A DNA stretch of 26,002 bases from Nitrospira sp. UBA2082 (GCA_002331335.1 DCZO01000004.1:35840-61841); one strand, 5' to 3'; counted from the stretch's first letter, positions 8,211 through 16,996 are shown. Made by a program: numbers and translations. Notes: a model not told the origin generated them from the letters alone.

Positions 8211-9383
8211 ATGATCGGCAACGACGGCAGAGTTCCTGAGGCGGTCCGGCTCTGGGCGCTCCGTCTCTTCGTGATGACGCGGAAAGAATTGTTGCAGCTT
8301 CGGCGGGATGTTCCGTTGCTCCTCTTCCTGCTCTATTCCTTTTCGCTCTCAATTTACGTCAGCGGCGCGGGGATCTCGATGCAATTGAACAACGCCAGCC
8401 TGTTGGTCCATGACAGCGATCACAGCGAGTCTTCGCGCGAGCTGATCCATCGATTTCGACAGCCCTATTTTCGCTTCGACGGAGAGGTGCAGGATCAGAA
8501 GGTCGGAGTACGGCGACTGGACCAAGGAACGGCGATGCTGCTTCTGGATATTCCACCGCGGTTTCATGAGTCGATCGTCGGGCACGAACCGGTTTCGGTC
8601 CAGTTGCTGGTCGATACGACCAATGCGCCCCAAGGACTTTCGGCGGCCGGTTACGCAAGCCGTATTATCGGGGAATTTTCGTTCGACCGTGTCTCATCCC
8701 GGCTCGGCGGCGCCTCAGACGGCGACATACGGATACCGAGGGTCGACAGCGCCCATCGGGTCTGGTTCAACCAGGATCAAAATGAAACGTGGTTCCAGTC
8801 GATTTCCCATATTCTGCGTATGATTACTTTGTTCGCTTTTCTCCTGCCTGCGGCGGCCCTCGTGCGGGAAAAGGAGCATGGTACCGTGGAACAGCTGCTT
8901 GTGTCGCCCGTCACACCGCTCCAGATCATGCTGTCCAAGGTCCTGGCCATGACGTTGGTGATTCTGGCCGCCACGGCGCTCGCCATGGCGAGCGTGCTCA
9001 AGCCGGTTTTCGACGTGCCGGTAAAAGGCAGTGCGGCGCTCTTCTTCCTGATGACCGCGCTCTACAGTTTCACGACCGCCGGACTCGGTCTGTTTGCCGC
9101 CACGATCACCAAGAACCAGGCGCAGGTCGGGATGATCGCGTTGCTCGTGATTTCGCCGATGTTGCTCCTGTCGGGTATCGCGACGCCATTTGAAGCGATG
9201 CCGCCGTGGGTTCAGACCCTCATGGCGCTGTCCCCGCTTCGGTACTTCGTTGACGTGACGTATGGGATCTTGCTCAAGGGGGTCGGGCTCGAATTGCTGT
9301 GGGACTCCGTCTTGGCGATGGTCCTCTTGGGCGGGACGCTGTTTGGCCTCGGCATGTGGCGGTTTCGAAGACAGTTGGCGTGA
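8211..9383 (+). CDS. ABC-2 type exporter permease (YbhR/YbhS-like), second subunit
   Basis: Second inner-membrane permease of the exporter, 390 residues, with the same plan as its neighbour: N-terminal TM (about residues 38-56), large extracytoplasmic domain, then the coupling segment VREKEHGTVEQLLVSPVTP (which matches the family motif better than the first subunit) and four or five TM helices. An in-frame stop just upstream (8205-8207) fixes the start at or after 8211. AGGTAAGGG directly abuts that ATG, which is closer than normal for a Shine-Dalgarno sequence, so a downstream start such as the GTG/ATG near 8271 (before TRKELLQLRRD) is possible. The 28-base gap from the preceding gene supports one operon from the HlyD gene to here. 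Confidence 0.92.
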   Translation: MIGNDGRVPEAVRLWALRLFVMTRKELLQLRRDVPLLLFLLYSFSLSIYVSGAGISMQLNNASLLVHDSDHSESSRELIHRFRQPYFRFDGEVQDQKVGVRRLDQGTAMLLLDIPPRFHESIVGHEPVSVQLLVDTTNAPQGLSAAGYASRIIGEFSFDRVSSRLGGASDGDIRIPRVDSAHRVWFNQDQNETWFQSISHILRMITLFAFLLPAAALVREKEHGTVEQLLVSPVTPLQIMLSKVLAMTLVILAATALAMASVLKPVFDVPVKGSAALFFLMTALYSFTTAGLGLFAATITKNQAQVGMIALLVISPMLLLSGIATPFEAMPPWVQTLMALSPLRYFVDVTYGILLKGVGLELLWDSVLAMVLLGGTLFGLGMWRFRRQLA

Positions 9384-9461
9384 CGAGCGCAATGCGTGGT
9401 GTTGTGTTCACGAGACCGACGAGAAGCGAACCAACACGATGGCCTTCAGACGGGCAGTGCC

Positions 9462-10472
9462 ATGAAACATTTGGGCAAAACGGCCCCGTTTCGCGGCCCT
9501 GACGGCGAGATCCTTCCGGGCAGTATTGCAGAGATCGCCTATCTCAGGCTGGGCGGGGTCGATCAGTGGGTGATGACCCGTGGCGAGAGCGTCGCCAATC
9601 CACTCTTGATCTTGCTGCATGGGGGGCCTGGCTTTCCGGAGATGCGCCTGTTCCGGACCTTCAATGCCGCCCTCGAACAACACTATACCGTTGTCTATTG
9701 GATGCAGCGCGGCACGAGCAAGTCATTCGACCGGCGCATGCCCGTCACCTGCCTGACAATCGAGCAATTTATGGCCGATCTGGATGAACTGGTCGAGCTG
9801 CTCCGCGCACGATTTGGAAAAGAGCAGGTAGTGCTCTACGGTCACTCCTGGGGGTCGGTGCTGGGCGTCCTCTATGCGTCACGATTCCCGGAGAAGGTGG
9901 CCGCCTATGTCGGTACCGGGCAGATCGGCGAATGGGCCGCATTCGAAACAGCCTCGTATACGTTCGTTCTTGCTGAAGCGGAGCGCCGCGGGCACCGCAA
10001 GGCCATTCGTGAGTTGCGCGCGATCGGCCCACCGCCCCATGTCTTCTGGGATATGGTGGTAGAACGTAAATGGATTACGCGCTTCTTCGGCATCGTGCGC
10101 GGCATGTCCATGTGGAGGTTCGCCCGCATCACGCTGGGCGGACCGGAAGCGTCGGTTTTCGATTTGCCCAACATTCTGCTGAGCCAACTTGTGACGCCGA
10201 AGGTCATGTGGCAGGAGCTTATTGGGGTGAATCTCATTAAGGCCGCACCTGTATTGCGGGTGCCGGTGTTCTTCTTTCTCGGGCGCCATGATCGCGTGGT
10301 GACTCCGGAAACCAGCGTGGCGTATTTCGACGCCTTGCAGGCGCCGTCCAAAACACTCATGTGGTTCGAAGAGTCCGGCCACGAACCGCCGGCCGAAGAA
10401 CCGGAGAAGTTCAACAATCTGATGGTTGAAATGGTCCGTCCGGTCGCAGTGATCTCGCCTGTCCGATCATAG
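9462..10472 (+). CDS. Alpha/beta hydrolase, proline iminopeptidase-like (S33 type)
   Basis: Soluble alpha/beta-fold hydrolase, 336 residues from the ATG at 9462; no signal peptide, so probably cytoplasmic. The catalytic apparatus is clear: oxyanion-hole HGGPG (53-57), nucleophile elbow GHSWGS with Ser129, acid Asp277 in GRHDRV, and His307 in ESGHEPP. HGGPG and the HSWGS elbow are characteristic of the S33 proline-iminopeptidase/epoxide-hydrolase-like group, but the usual DQRG motif of iminopeptidases reads MQRGTSKS here, so peptide substrates should not be assumed. A cap domain lies at about residues 160-255. The gene sits between an exporter and a glycogen-breakdown module. A nine-codon reading frame (ATG at 9439) ends in an ATGA overlap with this start. 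Esterase or peptidase activity are both possible. Confidence 0.85.
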   Translation: MKHLGKTAPFRGPDGEILPGSIAEIAYLRLGGVDQWVMTRGESVANPLLILLHGGPGFPEMRLFRTFNAALEQHYTVVYWMQRGTSKSFDRRMPVTCLTIEQFMADLDELVELLRARFGKEQVVLYGHSWGSVLGVLYASRFPEKVAAYVGTGQIGEWAAFETASYTFVLAEAERRGHRKAIRELRAIGPPPHVFWDMVVERKWITRFFGIVRGMSMWRFARITLGGPEASVFDLPNILLSQLVTPKVMWQELIGVNLIKAAPVLRVPVFFFLGRHDRVVTPETSVAYFDALQAPSKTLMWFEESGHEPPAEEPEKFNNLMVEMVRPVAVISPVRS

Positions 10473-10526
10473 CCGGGCGGGCAGACGTTACCGATGGCAT
10501 GCGTGGGCTGACCGAGGAGCATCGTG

Positions 10527-12287
10527 ATGGCTGACGAACAACTTCTCAAGAAGACCAAGCCCGAACAACCGCTCGTCGCCTATTTCTCGATGGAGATCGG
10601 GCTGGACCCGAACATACCGACTTATGCCGGCGGGCTTGGTGTGTTGGCGGGGGACACGATCAGGACCGCCGCCGACATTCGTCTGCCGCTTGCCGCGGTG
10701 ACGTTGCTGTATCGAAGCGGCCATTTTTTTCAGCGGCTCGATGCCCAGGGTGTGCAAACAGAAGAGCCGGTGAAATGGATTGTCGAGGATTTCCTCGAAC
10801 TGCTTGATGCCCGCGTGGCCATTGAGCTTGAAGGTCGGACGGTGCAGGTTCGTGCCTGGCGCTATGCCTACACCGGCCAATCCGGTTACCAAGTTCCAGT
10901 CTATCTCCTGGACACGGATCTCCCGGAGAACAGCGAGTGGGATCGTACGTTGACCGGTGTGCTCTATGGCGGGGATCAGTACTACAGGCTGTGTCAGGAA
11001 GTCCTGTTGGGAATCGGCGGCGTCCGTATGCTGCACACGCTGGGTCACAGGACGATCGGGCGAGTCCACTTGAATGAAGGTCATGCGGCCCTCCTGGTTC
11101 TTGGACTCTTGGAAGCCGAGCAAGCCACGGAAGGTGCAGGGCCGGTGACGCCAGAAATGATCGAGGCCGTGCGGGACCGCTGCGTGTTTACTACGCATAC
11201 ACCCGTCCCTGCAGGGCACGACCAGTTCCCGACCGAGATGGCGCATCGTGTGCTAGGCGATCGATTCTGGGGGTGGCTCCGAATCTACGGCCAAGACACT
11301 GTGCTCAACATGACCGCGCTGGCCCTCCGTTGTTCCCGCTACGTCAACGGTGTGGCCATGAAACATGGAGAAGTGTCGCACAGCCTGTTCCCCGGCTATC
11401 CCATCCATTCGATTACGAACGGCGTGCACGCCGCGACATGGGCGGCGCCGGCGTTTCACGCGTTGTACGATCGCCATGTGCCGGATTGGCGGCGCGATCC
11501 TCTCACGCTTCGCTATGCAGTCGGCATTCCAGGCCATGAAATCTGGGAAGCTCATGACAGGGCCAAGCGCCGTCTCATCGAGTTCATCAACCACGAAACC
11601 AACGAGGGCTTCGACGTCAATGTGCTGACACTCGGCTTCGCGCGCCGCGCCGCATCGTATAAACGAGTGGCGCTCTTGTTTCATGATCTTGAGCGGCTGA
11701 AAGCCATCGCGAAGCAGGCCGGCCGGATTCAACTGGTGTTTTCGGGAAAAAGCCATCCTCATGATCAAGCCGGAAAAGATCTCATCCGGTTGGTGCATCA
11801 ATTCCGCGACGCGCTCCGCGGGCACATTCCTGTCGTGTATCTTGGCAATTACGATATGGTGTTGGCGAAGATCCTATGCGCCGGCGTGGATGTCTGGCTC
11901 AATACGCCGCTGCCGCCGCATGAAGCCTCCGGAACCAGTGGCATGAAGGCGGCGATGAACGGGGTGCCGAGCCTCAGCGTACTGGACGGCTGGTGGATCG
12001 AAGGGCATATTGAGGGCGTGACCGGTTGGGCGATCGGTGATCGAGTCGAGGCCTGTTTGGAGCCGAAGGAGGGGATGGACGCCTGCCATGCCGCGGCGCT
12101 ATATGACAAATTGGAGCAGAAAGTGATGCCGTGTTTTTATCGAGATCGCAACCGATTCATTGAGATGATGCGATACACAGTTGCCGTCAATGGATCCTTC
12201 TTCAATACGCATCGGATGGTCGCGCAATATATGAACGACGCCTATTCCGTGCTCGAGTCCTACTACGATCGGGTCATTACAGGCTGA
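10527..12287 (+). CDS. glgP: Alpha-glucan (glycogen) phosphorylase, short GT35 form
   Basis: Cytoplasmic PLP enzyme that splits alpha-1,4-glucan with phosphate to glucose 1-phosphate. The 586-residue length and opening motif SMEIGLDPNIPTYAGGLGVL place it in the short alpha-glucan phosphorylase branch of GT35, which lacks much of the N-terminal regulatory region of E. coli or muscle enzymes (about 800 residues). Other motifs: HLNEGHAAL (about 181-189), FTTHTPVPAGHD (221-232), SITNGVHAATW (295-305), FARRAASYKR (371-380), and EASGTSGMKAAMNG (466-479) with Lys474 as the expected PLP lysine. The ATG at 10527 is preferred over the GTG one codon earlier; GAGGAG lies 7 bases upstream. Five bases separate it from the acetate kinase gene, so phosphorylase, kinase and phosphoketolase are very probably co-transcribed. 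Exact chain-length preference (glycogen or maltodextrin) cannot be read from sequence. Confidence 0.93.
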   Translation: MADEQLLKKTKPEQPLVAYFSMEIGLDPNIPTYAGGLGVLAGDTIRTAADIRLPLAAVTLLYRSGHFFQRLDAQGVQTEEPVKWIVEDFLELLDARVAIELEGRTVQVRAWRYAYTGQSGYQVPVYLLDTDLPENSEWDRTLTGVLYGGDQYYRLCQEVLLGIGGVRMLHTLGHRTIGRVHLNEGHAALLVLGLLEAEQATEGAGPVTPEMIEAVRDRCVFTTHTPVPAGHDQFPTEMAHRVLGDRFWGWLRIYGQDTVLNMTALALRCSRYVNGVAMKHGEVSHSLFPGYPIHSITNGVHAATWAAPAFHALYDRHVPDWRRDPLTLRYAVGIPGHEIWEAHDRAKRRLIEFINHETNEGFDVNVLTLGFARRAASYKRVALLFHDLERLKAIAKQAGRIQLVFSGKSHPHDQAGKDLIRLVHQFRDALRGHIPVVYLGNYDMVLAKILCAGVDVWLNTPLPPHEASGTSGMKAAMNGVPSLSVLDGWWIEGHIEGVTGWAIGDRVEACLEPKEGMDACHAAALYDKLEQKVMPCFYRDRNRFIEMMRYTVAVNGSFFNTHRMVAQYMNDAYSVLESYYDRVITG

Positions 12288-12292
12288 ACAGT

Positions 12293-13495
12293 ATGCGATC
12301 CGGTTCCTGCATTCTCACGATCAACGGTGGGTCTTCCAGCCTCAAGTTTGCCTTGTTTCGACAAGCCGGTTCTCCCATCCGCGTGGCGGGCGGTGTGGTC
12401 GACCGGATCGGCCTGCCTGAGACAGTGATGACGGTGCATGATGACAAAACCGGAGCATGCGAACGCCGCATCTTAGGAACTGCGGATTATGCGGCTTCTG
12501 CCAGTCACCAGATGGAATGGTTGGAGCGTACAGTCGGAACGGGGTCTATAGCGGCGATCGGCCATCGTGTCGTGCATGGCGGGATGAAGTACGGAGGGCC
12601 GACGGCGGTCACCGCGGACCTGCTGGCCGAACTCCGCCAGATCAGCTCCTACGATCCGGAGCACATGCCAGCCGAGATCGAGCTGATCGATGCCTTTCAG
12701 AGGCGTTATCCCACACTTCCGCACGTCGCGTGTTTCGACACAGCCTTTCACCGCGACATGCCGGCCGTCGCACGCCTTCTGCCGCTCCCGAGACGGTATG
12801 AGAAACTGGGGGTTCAACGGTACGGCTTTCACGGCCTATCGTATGCCTTTCTCATGAAAGAACTCGCTCGAGTCGGAAGGCCAGGCGAAGCGAGTGGTCG
12901 CGTGATTCTGGCCCACCTTGGGAACGGCGCGAGCATGGCGGCGGTCAAGGATGGACGACCGGTCGATACGACGATGGGATTCACTCCAACCTCCGGTCTC
13001 CCGATGAGCCGTCGATCCGGCGACCTCGATCCGGGCCTCATCTCTTATCTGGCGCGAACGGAAGGCATGAGCGCGGATCGGTTCCATCGAATGGTCAACA
13101 CCGAATCAGGCCTGCTCGGCCTCTCGGAGTGCAGCTCGGATATGCGCGACCTCCTCCGGGAAGAAGAGAACGATTCAAAGGCGGCGGAGGCGGTCGCGCT
13201 GTTTTGTTATCAGGCAAAAAAGGCTATCGGATCGTTGGCCGCGGCATTGGGCGGACTGGGCACCTTGGTCTTCAGCGCGGGCATCGGAGAGCACTCGCCG
13301 GTCATCCGTGCGCGAATATGCGACGGCTTGGACTTTCTCGGCATCGGCGTCGATTCGGCGCGCAACGACGCCAATGCCCCGGTGATATCCAAAGAGGGAA
13401 CTCCCGTCACGGTTCGTGTCATTCATACGGATGAAGAACGCGAGATTGCGGAGTCGGTGGTGCGAGTGCTGAGTGCGCAACGAACTGACCGGTGA
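12293..13495 (+). CDS. ackA: Acetate kinase
   Basis: Makes ATP and acetate from acetyl phosphate and ADP, reversibly, in the cytoplasm. The 400-residue length is standard. Residues known to matter in the Methanosarcina enzyme are present: Asn11 (INGGSSSLKF), Arg92 (HRVVHGG), His124, Asp149 (CFDTAFH), His180 (RYGFHGLS), Arg241 in SRRSGDLDPG, the phosphate loop HLGNGAS (208-214), GIGEHS (330-335) and a Glu pair near 381 (HTDEEREIA). The loop before Arg241 reads GFTPTSGLPMSRRSGD, whereas most acetate kinases have GLMMGTRSGD, so propionate or other acyl specificity is conceivable though acetate is most likely. It lies 5 bases after glgP and 8 bases before the chosen phosphoketolase start, whose reading frame can even be extended to overlap its stop codon. 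The pairing with phosphoketolase argues for acetyl phosphate as the in vivo substrate. Confidence 0.95.
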   Translation: MRSGSCILTINGGSSSLKFALFRQAGSPIRVAGGVVDRIGLPETVMTVHDDKTGACERRILGTADYAASASHQMEWLERTVGTGSIAAIGHRVVHGGMKYGGPTAVTADLLAELRQISSYDPEHMPAEIELIDAFQRRYPTLPHVACFDTAFHRDMPAVARLLPLPRRYEKLGVQRYGFHGLSYAFLMKELARVGRPGEASGRVILAHLGNGASMAAVKDGRPVDTTMGFTPTSGLPMSRRSGDLDPGLISYLARTEGMSADRFHRMVNTESGLLGLSECSSDMRDLLREEENDSKAAEAVALFCYQAKKAIGSLAAALGGLGTLVFSAGIGEHSPVIRARICDGLDFLGIGVDSARNDANAPVISKEGTPVTVRVIHTDEEREIAESVVRVLSAQRTDR

Positions 13496-13503
13496 GGGCT
13501 GTC

Positions 13504-15903
13504 ATGGGAAAACGGATACAGGCGGTCAATTCAGATCTGCTGAAGAAGCTGGACGCCTACTGGCGGGCGGCTAATTATCTGTCGGTCGGGCAAATCTATC
13601 TCTATGACAATCCGCTCCTGCGCAAGCCGTTGGCGCGCGCCCACATCAAGCCGCGTCTGCTCGGCCATTGGGGCACGACACCGGGCTTGAACTTTATCTA
13701 TGCGCATCTGAATCGCATCATCAAAGAACATGACGTCAACATGATCTACATCGCGGGGCCCGGCCACGGAGGACCCGGGCTTGTCGCCAATGCGTACCTC
13801 GAAGGCACCTACAGCGAAGTCTACCCGGATGTCTCGCAGGACGAGGAGGGCATGAAACGATTGTTCAAACAGTTCTCGTTTCCCGGCGGCATTCCCAGCC
13901 ACGTGGCGCCGGAGACACCGGGTTCCATTCACGAGGGTGGTGAATTGGGCTACTCTCTCTCGCACGCCTACGGCGCGGTGTTCGACAATCCGGACTTGAT
14001 CGCAGCCTGTGTGGTGGGCGACGGCGAAGCGGAGACCGGTCCACTCGCTACCAGCTGGCACTCCAACAAATTTCTCAACCCCGCCACCGACGGGGCGGTT
14101 CTGCCTATTCTTCATCTGAATGGCTATAAGATCGCAAACCCGACGATCTTGGCCCGTATCAGCCATGAGGAGCTAGAGCAGTTGTTTCGCGGCTACGGAT
14201 ACAAGCCCTATTTTGTCGAGGGTCGAGACCCGCGCACGATGCATCGGCTCATGGCGTTCGCGCTCGACACCTGTCTCGACGAGATCCGCCGCATTCAGAC
14301 CCGGGCGCGGAAGGACGACGCGAGGGATCGGCCGTGCTGGCCGATGGTCGTGCTTCGGACGCCCAAAGGTTGGACCGGCCCACCGCAGATCGATGGCAAG
14401 AAGACGGAGGATTTCTGGCGGAGCCATCAGGTCCCAATGGGCGACATGGAGAAAGCGGCACATATCAAGATTCTTAAACAGTGGATGAAGAGCTACAAGC
14501 CAGAGGAGTTATTCGACAAGTCCGGACGATTCAAGCCCGATCTCGCGGAACTGGCTCCTCAGGGAGACCGGCGGATGAGCGCGAATCCCCATGCGAACGG
14601 TGGGCTGCTGTTGAAAGACTTACGTCTGCCGGATTTCCGCCGCTACGCCGTTGCCGTGACACAGCCGGGTGCCGTCGAGGCCGAGGCGGCCCGCGTGATG
14701 GGGGCCCTCCTGCGGGATGTGATGAAGCTGAATATGGCGAGTCGGAATTTCCGTCTCTTCAGCCCCGATGAAAACAATTCGAACCGCTGGCAGGACGTCT
14801 TGGACGTCACCAACCGCGCCTGGATGGCTGACCGTCTGCCGTACGACGATCATCTTGCGCCCGATGGCAGAGTGATGGAGATGCTGAGCGAGCACCAGTG
14901 CCAGGGATGGCTGGAAGGGTATCTTCTGACCGGCCGGCACGGTTTCTTCTCCTGCTATGAGGCGTTCATTCACATCATCGACTCGATGTTCAATCAACAT
15001 GCCAAGTGGCTGAAGGTCTGCGGTCACATTCCCTGGCGGAGACCGATCGCCTCGCTCAATTATTTGTTGTCCTCCCACGTCTGGCGGCAGGACCACAACG
15101 GGTTCAGTCATCAAGATCCCGGGTTCATCGATCATGTCGTCAACAAGAAAGCCGAGGTGATCAGGGTGTATCTCCCGCCCGACGCCAATACGTTGCTGTT
15201 CGTTACCGACCATTGTCTGCGCAGCCGCAACCATGTGAACGTCATCGTGGCGGGCAAACAGTCGGCGCCGCAATGGCTCGATATGGACGCCGCAGTAAAA
15301 CATTGCACAGCCGGCATCGGCATCTGGGAATGGGCGAGCAGTGATCGGCACAGTGAACCGGATGTGGTGATGGCCTGCTGCGGGGATGTGCCGACGATGG
15401 AAACACTGGCCGCGGTGTCCCTCATGAGAATCTATCTGCCGGATGTGAGGGTGCGCGTGATCAATGTGGTCGATCTGATGAAGCTTCAACCCCCCAACGA
15501 ACATCCGAACGGATTGTCCGACAAAGAGTTCGACGCCCTGTTCACGACGGACAAGCCGATCATCTTTGCCTTCCACGGTTACCCGTGGCTGATTCACCGG
15601 CTGACCTACCGGCGGACCAATCACAAGAATCTCCATGTGCGCGGTTATAAGGAAGAGGGCACGACCACGACGCCCTTCGATATGGCGGTGATGAACGACC
15701 TCGACCGCTTCCATTTGGTCGCCGATGTCATCGACCGGATCCCTCTCCGCGGCTCGCAGGCCGACTACGCCAAGCAAGCCCTGCGGGACAAACGTATTGA
15801 GCACAAACAGTACATTGTGGAGCATGGCGAAGATATGCCGGAGATCAGCCAATGGAAGTGGAATAATCGAGGGAACGCTGCCAAAGGATCGCGGTCTCGT
15901 TGA
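13504..15903 (+). CDS. xfp: Phosphoketolase (xylulose 5-phosphate/fructose 6-phosphate)
   Basis: Thiamine-diphosphate enzyme that phosphorolyses xylulose 5-phosphate (and often fructose 6-phosphate) to acetyl phosphate plus glyceraldehyde 3-phosphate or erythrose 4-phosphate. The ATG at 13504 has GAGGG 5 bases upstream; 799 residues is the normal size. Family motifs: GHWGTTPGLNFIYAHLNR (54-71), GPGHGGPG (85-92), FPGGIPSHVAPETPGSIHEG (126-145), the TPP-binding GDGEAETGP (172-180) with NGYKI (206-210), and a central LSEHQCQGWLEGYLLTGRHG region followed by SSHVWRQDHNGFSHQDPG. The phosphate-site motif usually written FGPDE reads FSPDE. Acetyl phosphate would feed the acetate kinase gene directly upstream, and sugar phosphates could come from the phosphorylase two genes upstream, so the three form one ATP-yielding route from glycogen. 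Dual or single substrate use cannot be decided from sequence. Confidence 0.95.
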   Translation: MGKRIQAVNSDLLKKLDAYWRAANYLSVGQIYLYDNPLLRKPLARAHIKPRLLGHWGTTPGLNFIYAHLNRIIKEHDVNMIYIAGPGHGGPGLVANAYLEGTYSEVYPDVSQDEEGMKRLFKQFSFPGGIPSHVAPETPGSIHEGGELGYSLSHAYGAVFDNPDLIAACVVGDGEAETGPLATSWHSNKFLNPATDGAVLPILHLNGYKIANPTILARISHEELEQLFRGYGYKPYFVEGRDPRTMHRLMAFALDTCLDEIRRIQTRARKDDARDRPCWPMVVLRTPKGWTGPPQIDGKKTEDFWRSHQVPMGDMEKAAHIKILKQWMKSYKPEELFDKSGRFKPDLAELAPQGDRRMSANPHANGGLLLKDLRLPDFRRYAVAVTQPGAVEAEAARVMGALLRDVMKLNMASRNFRLFSPDENNSNRWQDVLDVTNRAWMADRLPYDDHLAPDGRVMEMLSEHQCQGWLEGYLLTGRHGFFSCYEAFIHIIDSMFNQHAKWLKVCGHIPWRRPIASLNYLLSSHVWRQDHNGFSHQDPGFIDHVVNKKAEVIRVYLPPDANTLLFVTDHCLRSRNHVNVIVAGKQSAPQWLDMDAAVKHCTAGIGIWEWASSDRHSEPDVVMACCGDVPTMETLAAVSLMRIYLPDVRVRVINVVDLMKLQPPNEHPNGLSDKEFDALFTTDKPIIFAFHGYPWLIHRLTYRRTNHKNLHVRGYKEEGTTTTPFDMAVMNDLDRFHLVADVIDRIPLRGSQADYAKQALRDKRIEHKQYIVEHGEDMPEISQWKWNNRGNAAKGSRSR

Positions 15904-15970
15904 ATGTGACCGGCCGCCGGCTGAAACTTCCACCGAAGTGGGTGAATTTTCTCTCTGAAATGTGCTATCG

Positions 15971-16173
15971 AAGGAGGCTTTTCCATGGGAGATCCATGGC
16001 TGGGAATAGGCGCTGGTACAGGGAGGGACGAGCATGGGCTGGGTGGCGTCTTTCAAACTGTGGAACGTCGGAATTGTGTGCATCGCCGTCCTGCTGGCAG
16101 GGCCGGCGTATGCAGACGAGGTGGACACACACAAGCAGGACGACAAGGACAAGAAGGTGGAAGCGCTGCTTGA
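15971..16173 (+). other. Strong Shine-Dalgarno and short overlapping reading frame of unclear meaning
   Basis: AAGGAGG at 15971-15977 is the best ribosome-binding sequence in the neighbourhood and stands 7 bases before an ATG at 15985. That ATG opens a 62-codon frame ending at 16173 which overlaps the DUF1207 gene out of frame. Its peptide has no signal sequence and looks like a shadow of the DUF1207 gene. It may be a translated leader that brings ribosomes to the DUF1207 start at 16034, or chance. The rest of the 130-base spacer shows nothing else. Confidence 0.2.
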
Positions 16174-16996
16174 TTGCCGGTATGATCGCACTGATGTCGG
16201 AGAGACGAGCGAGGCCTTTCCGTCCGACGACGTCTTTCGCCCTCTCATGGCGGACCCCAAGCAGCCGCAGTTCTTCGCCATCTGGCAACACGTCAATCCA
16301 CGTAACGGTGGGTCGTCCTATAACCTGGGATCGGTGGCCATCGGCGAGAACTTCGGCTTTTACACCAAGCGAACCGGATGCGACGGCTGGCAAGTAGGCT
16401 TGTTGACAGGCGTCTTCGCGCAGTTCAACCTGGATCAGAAAAACGCCGCGCTGATCAACACCGATTTCAACGTGGGCATCCCGTTCTCGTGGCGCTCGGG
16501 GAATTGGTCGGCGAGAGTCCGCTACTATCACCAAAGCAGCCACCTCGGCGATGAATTCTTAATCAGCAATCCCGGATTCAATCGGGTGACTCTCAGTATT
16601 GAGGAAGTGGACGCCATATTGTCCTATGACTACCGGTGGCTCCGTCTGTATGGAGGAGGCGGGTATCTGGTGCATCGCGAACCGTCAACCCTCGATGCGG
16701 GACGGATCCAGTGGGGATTTGAAGCCCGGGCTCCCGCGATGCGGACGCGGATGTTGGGGGCGTTTCTCGACCGGCTCATCATCACACCTGTGCTGTCGGC
16801 GGATTTCAAGTCGATGGATCAACACGCCTGGCTCATCGACACCAATGTGCTCGGCGGGTTTGAATGGTCTCGAACCGGTTCCCGTCGTCGTTTTCGGATC
16901 ATGGCGACGTATTTTTATGGCCATAACCCCTATGGGCAATTCTTTATCGATCAGAAGATCCAATCGATCGGCCTCGGAGCCTACTTCATGTTTTAA
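16034..16996 (+). CDS. DUF1207 outer-membrane protein
   Basis: Predicted outer-membrane beta-barrel of unknown function, 320 residues. A Sec signal peptide with a cleavage site after PAYA (about residue 27) is followed by a Lys/Asp-rich linker and then DVFRPLMADPKQPQFFA (about 67-82), the opening motif of DUF1207 proteins. The remainder alternates aromatic and polar residues in strand-like stretches (GSSYNLGSVAIGENFGFYTKR, RVRYYHQSSHLGDEF, LRLYGGGGYLVHREP) and the chain ends in Phe (GAYFMF), as expected for BAM-assembled barrels. GGGAGGG precedes the ATG with normal spacing. It lies between the phosphoketolase and FtsH genes, 41 bases before the latter. The family has no assigned role that I can state; location and neighbourhood suggest an envelope job. 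Confidence 0.85.
   Translation: MGWVASFKLWNVGIVCIAVLLAGPAYADEVDTHKQDDKDKKVEALLDCRYDRTDVGETSEAFPSDDVFRPLMADPKQPQFFAIWQHVNPRNGGSSYNLGSVAIGENFGFYTKRTGCDGWQVGLLTGVFAQFNLDQKNAALINTDFNVGIPFSWRSGNWSARVRYYHQSSHLGDEFLISNPGFNRVTLSIEEVDAILSYDYRWLRLYGGGGYLVHREPSTLDAGRIQWGFEARAPAMRTRMLGAFLDRLIITPVLSADFKSMDQHAWLIDTNVLGGFEWSRTGSRRRFRIMATYFYGHNPYGQFFIDQKIQSIGLGAYFMF

Noticed and set aside
9439..9465. Nine-codon frame ending in an ATGA overlap with the hydrolase start
   Set aside because: It has only a weak ribosome-binding site and too little sequence to judge; possible leader, not supportable as a gene.
13466..13480. GAGTGCTGAGTGC at the end of the acetate kinase gene, reverse complement of the GCACTCAGCAC motif flanking the repeat at 295-365
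   Set aside because: A single short match within coding sequence; could be chance, and no palindrome core accompanies it.
15904..15960. Small hairpin CCAC-CGAA-GTGG after the phosphoketolase gene as a terminator
   Set aside because: The stem is four base pairs and the following T-run is broken, so it does not meet a terminator pattern.
14620..16296. 558-codon minus-strand frame opposite phosphoketolase
   Set aside because: No recognisable motif, spans the end of one real gene and the start of another, and lacks a plausible ribosome-binding site.
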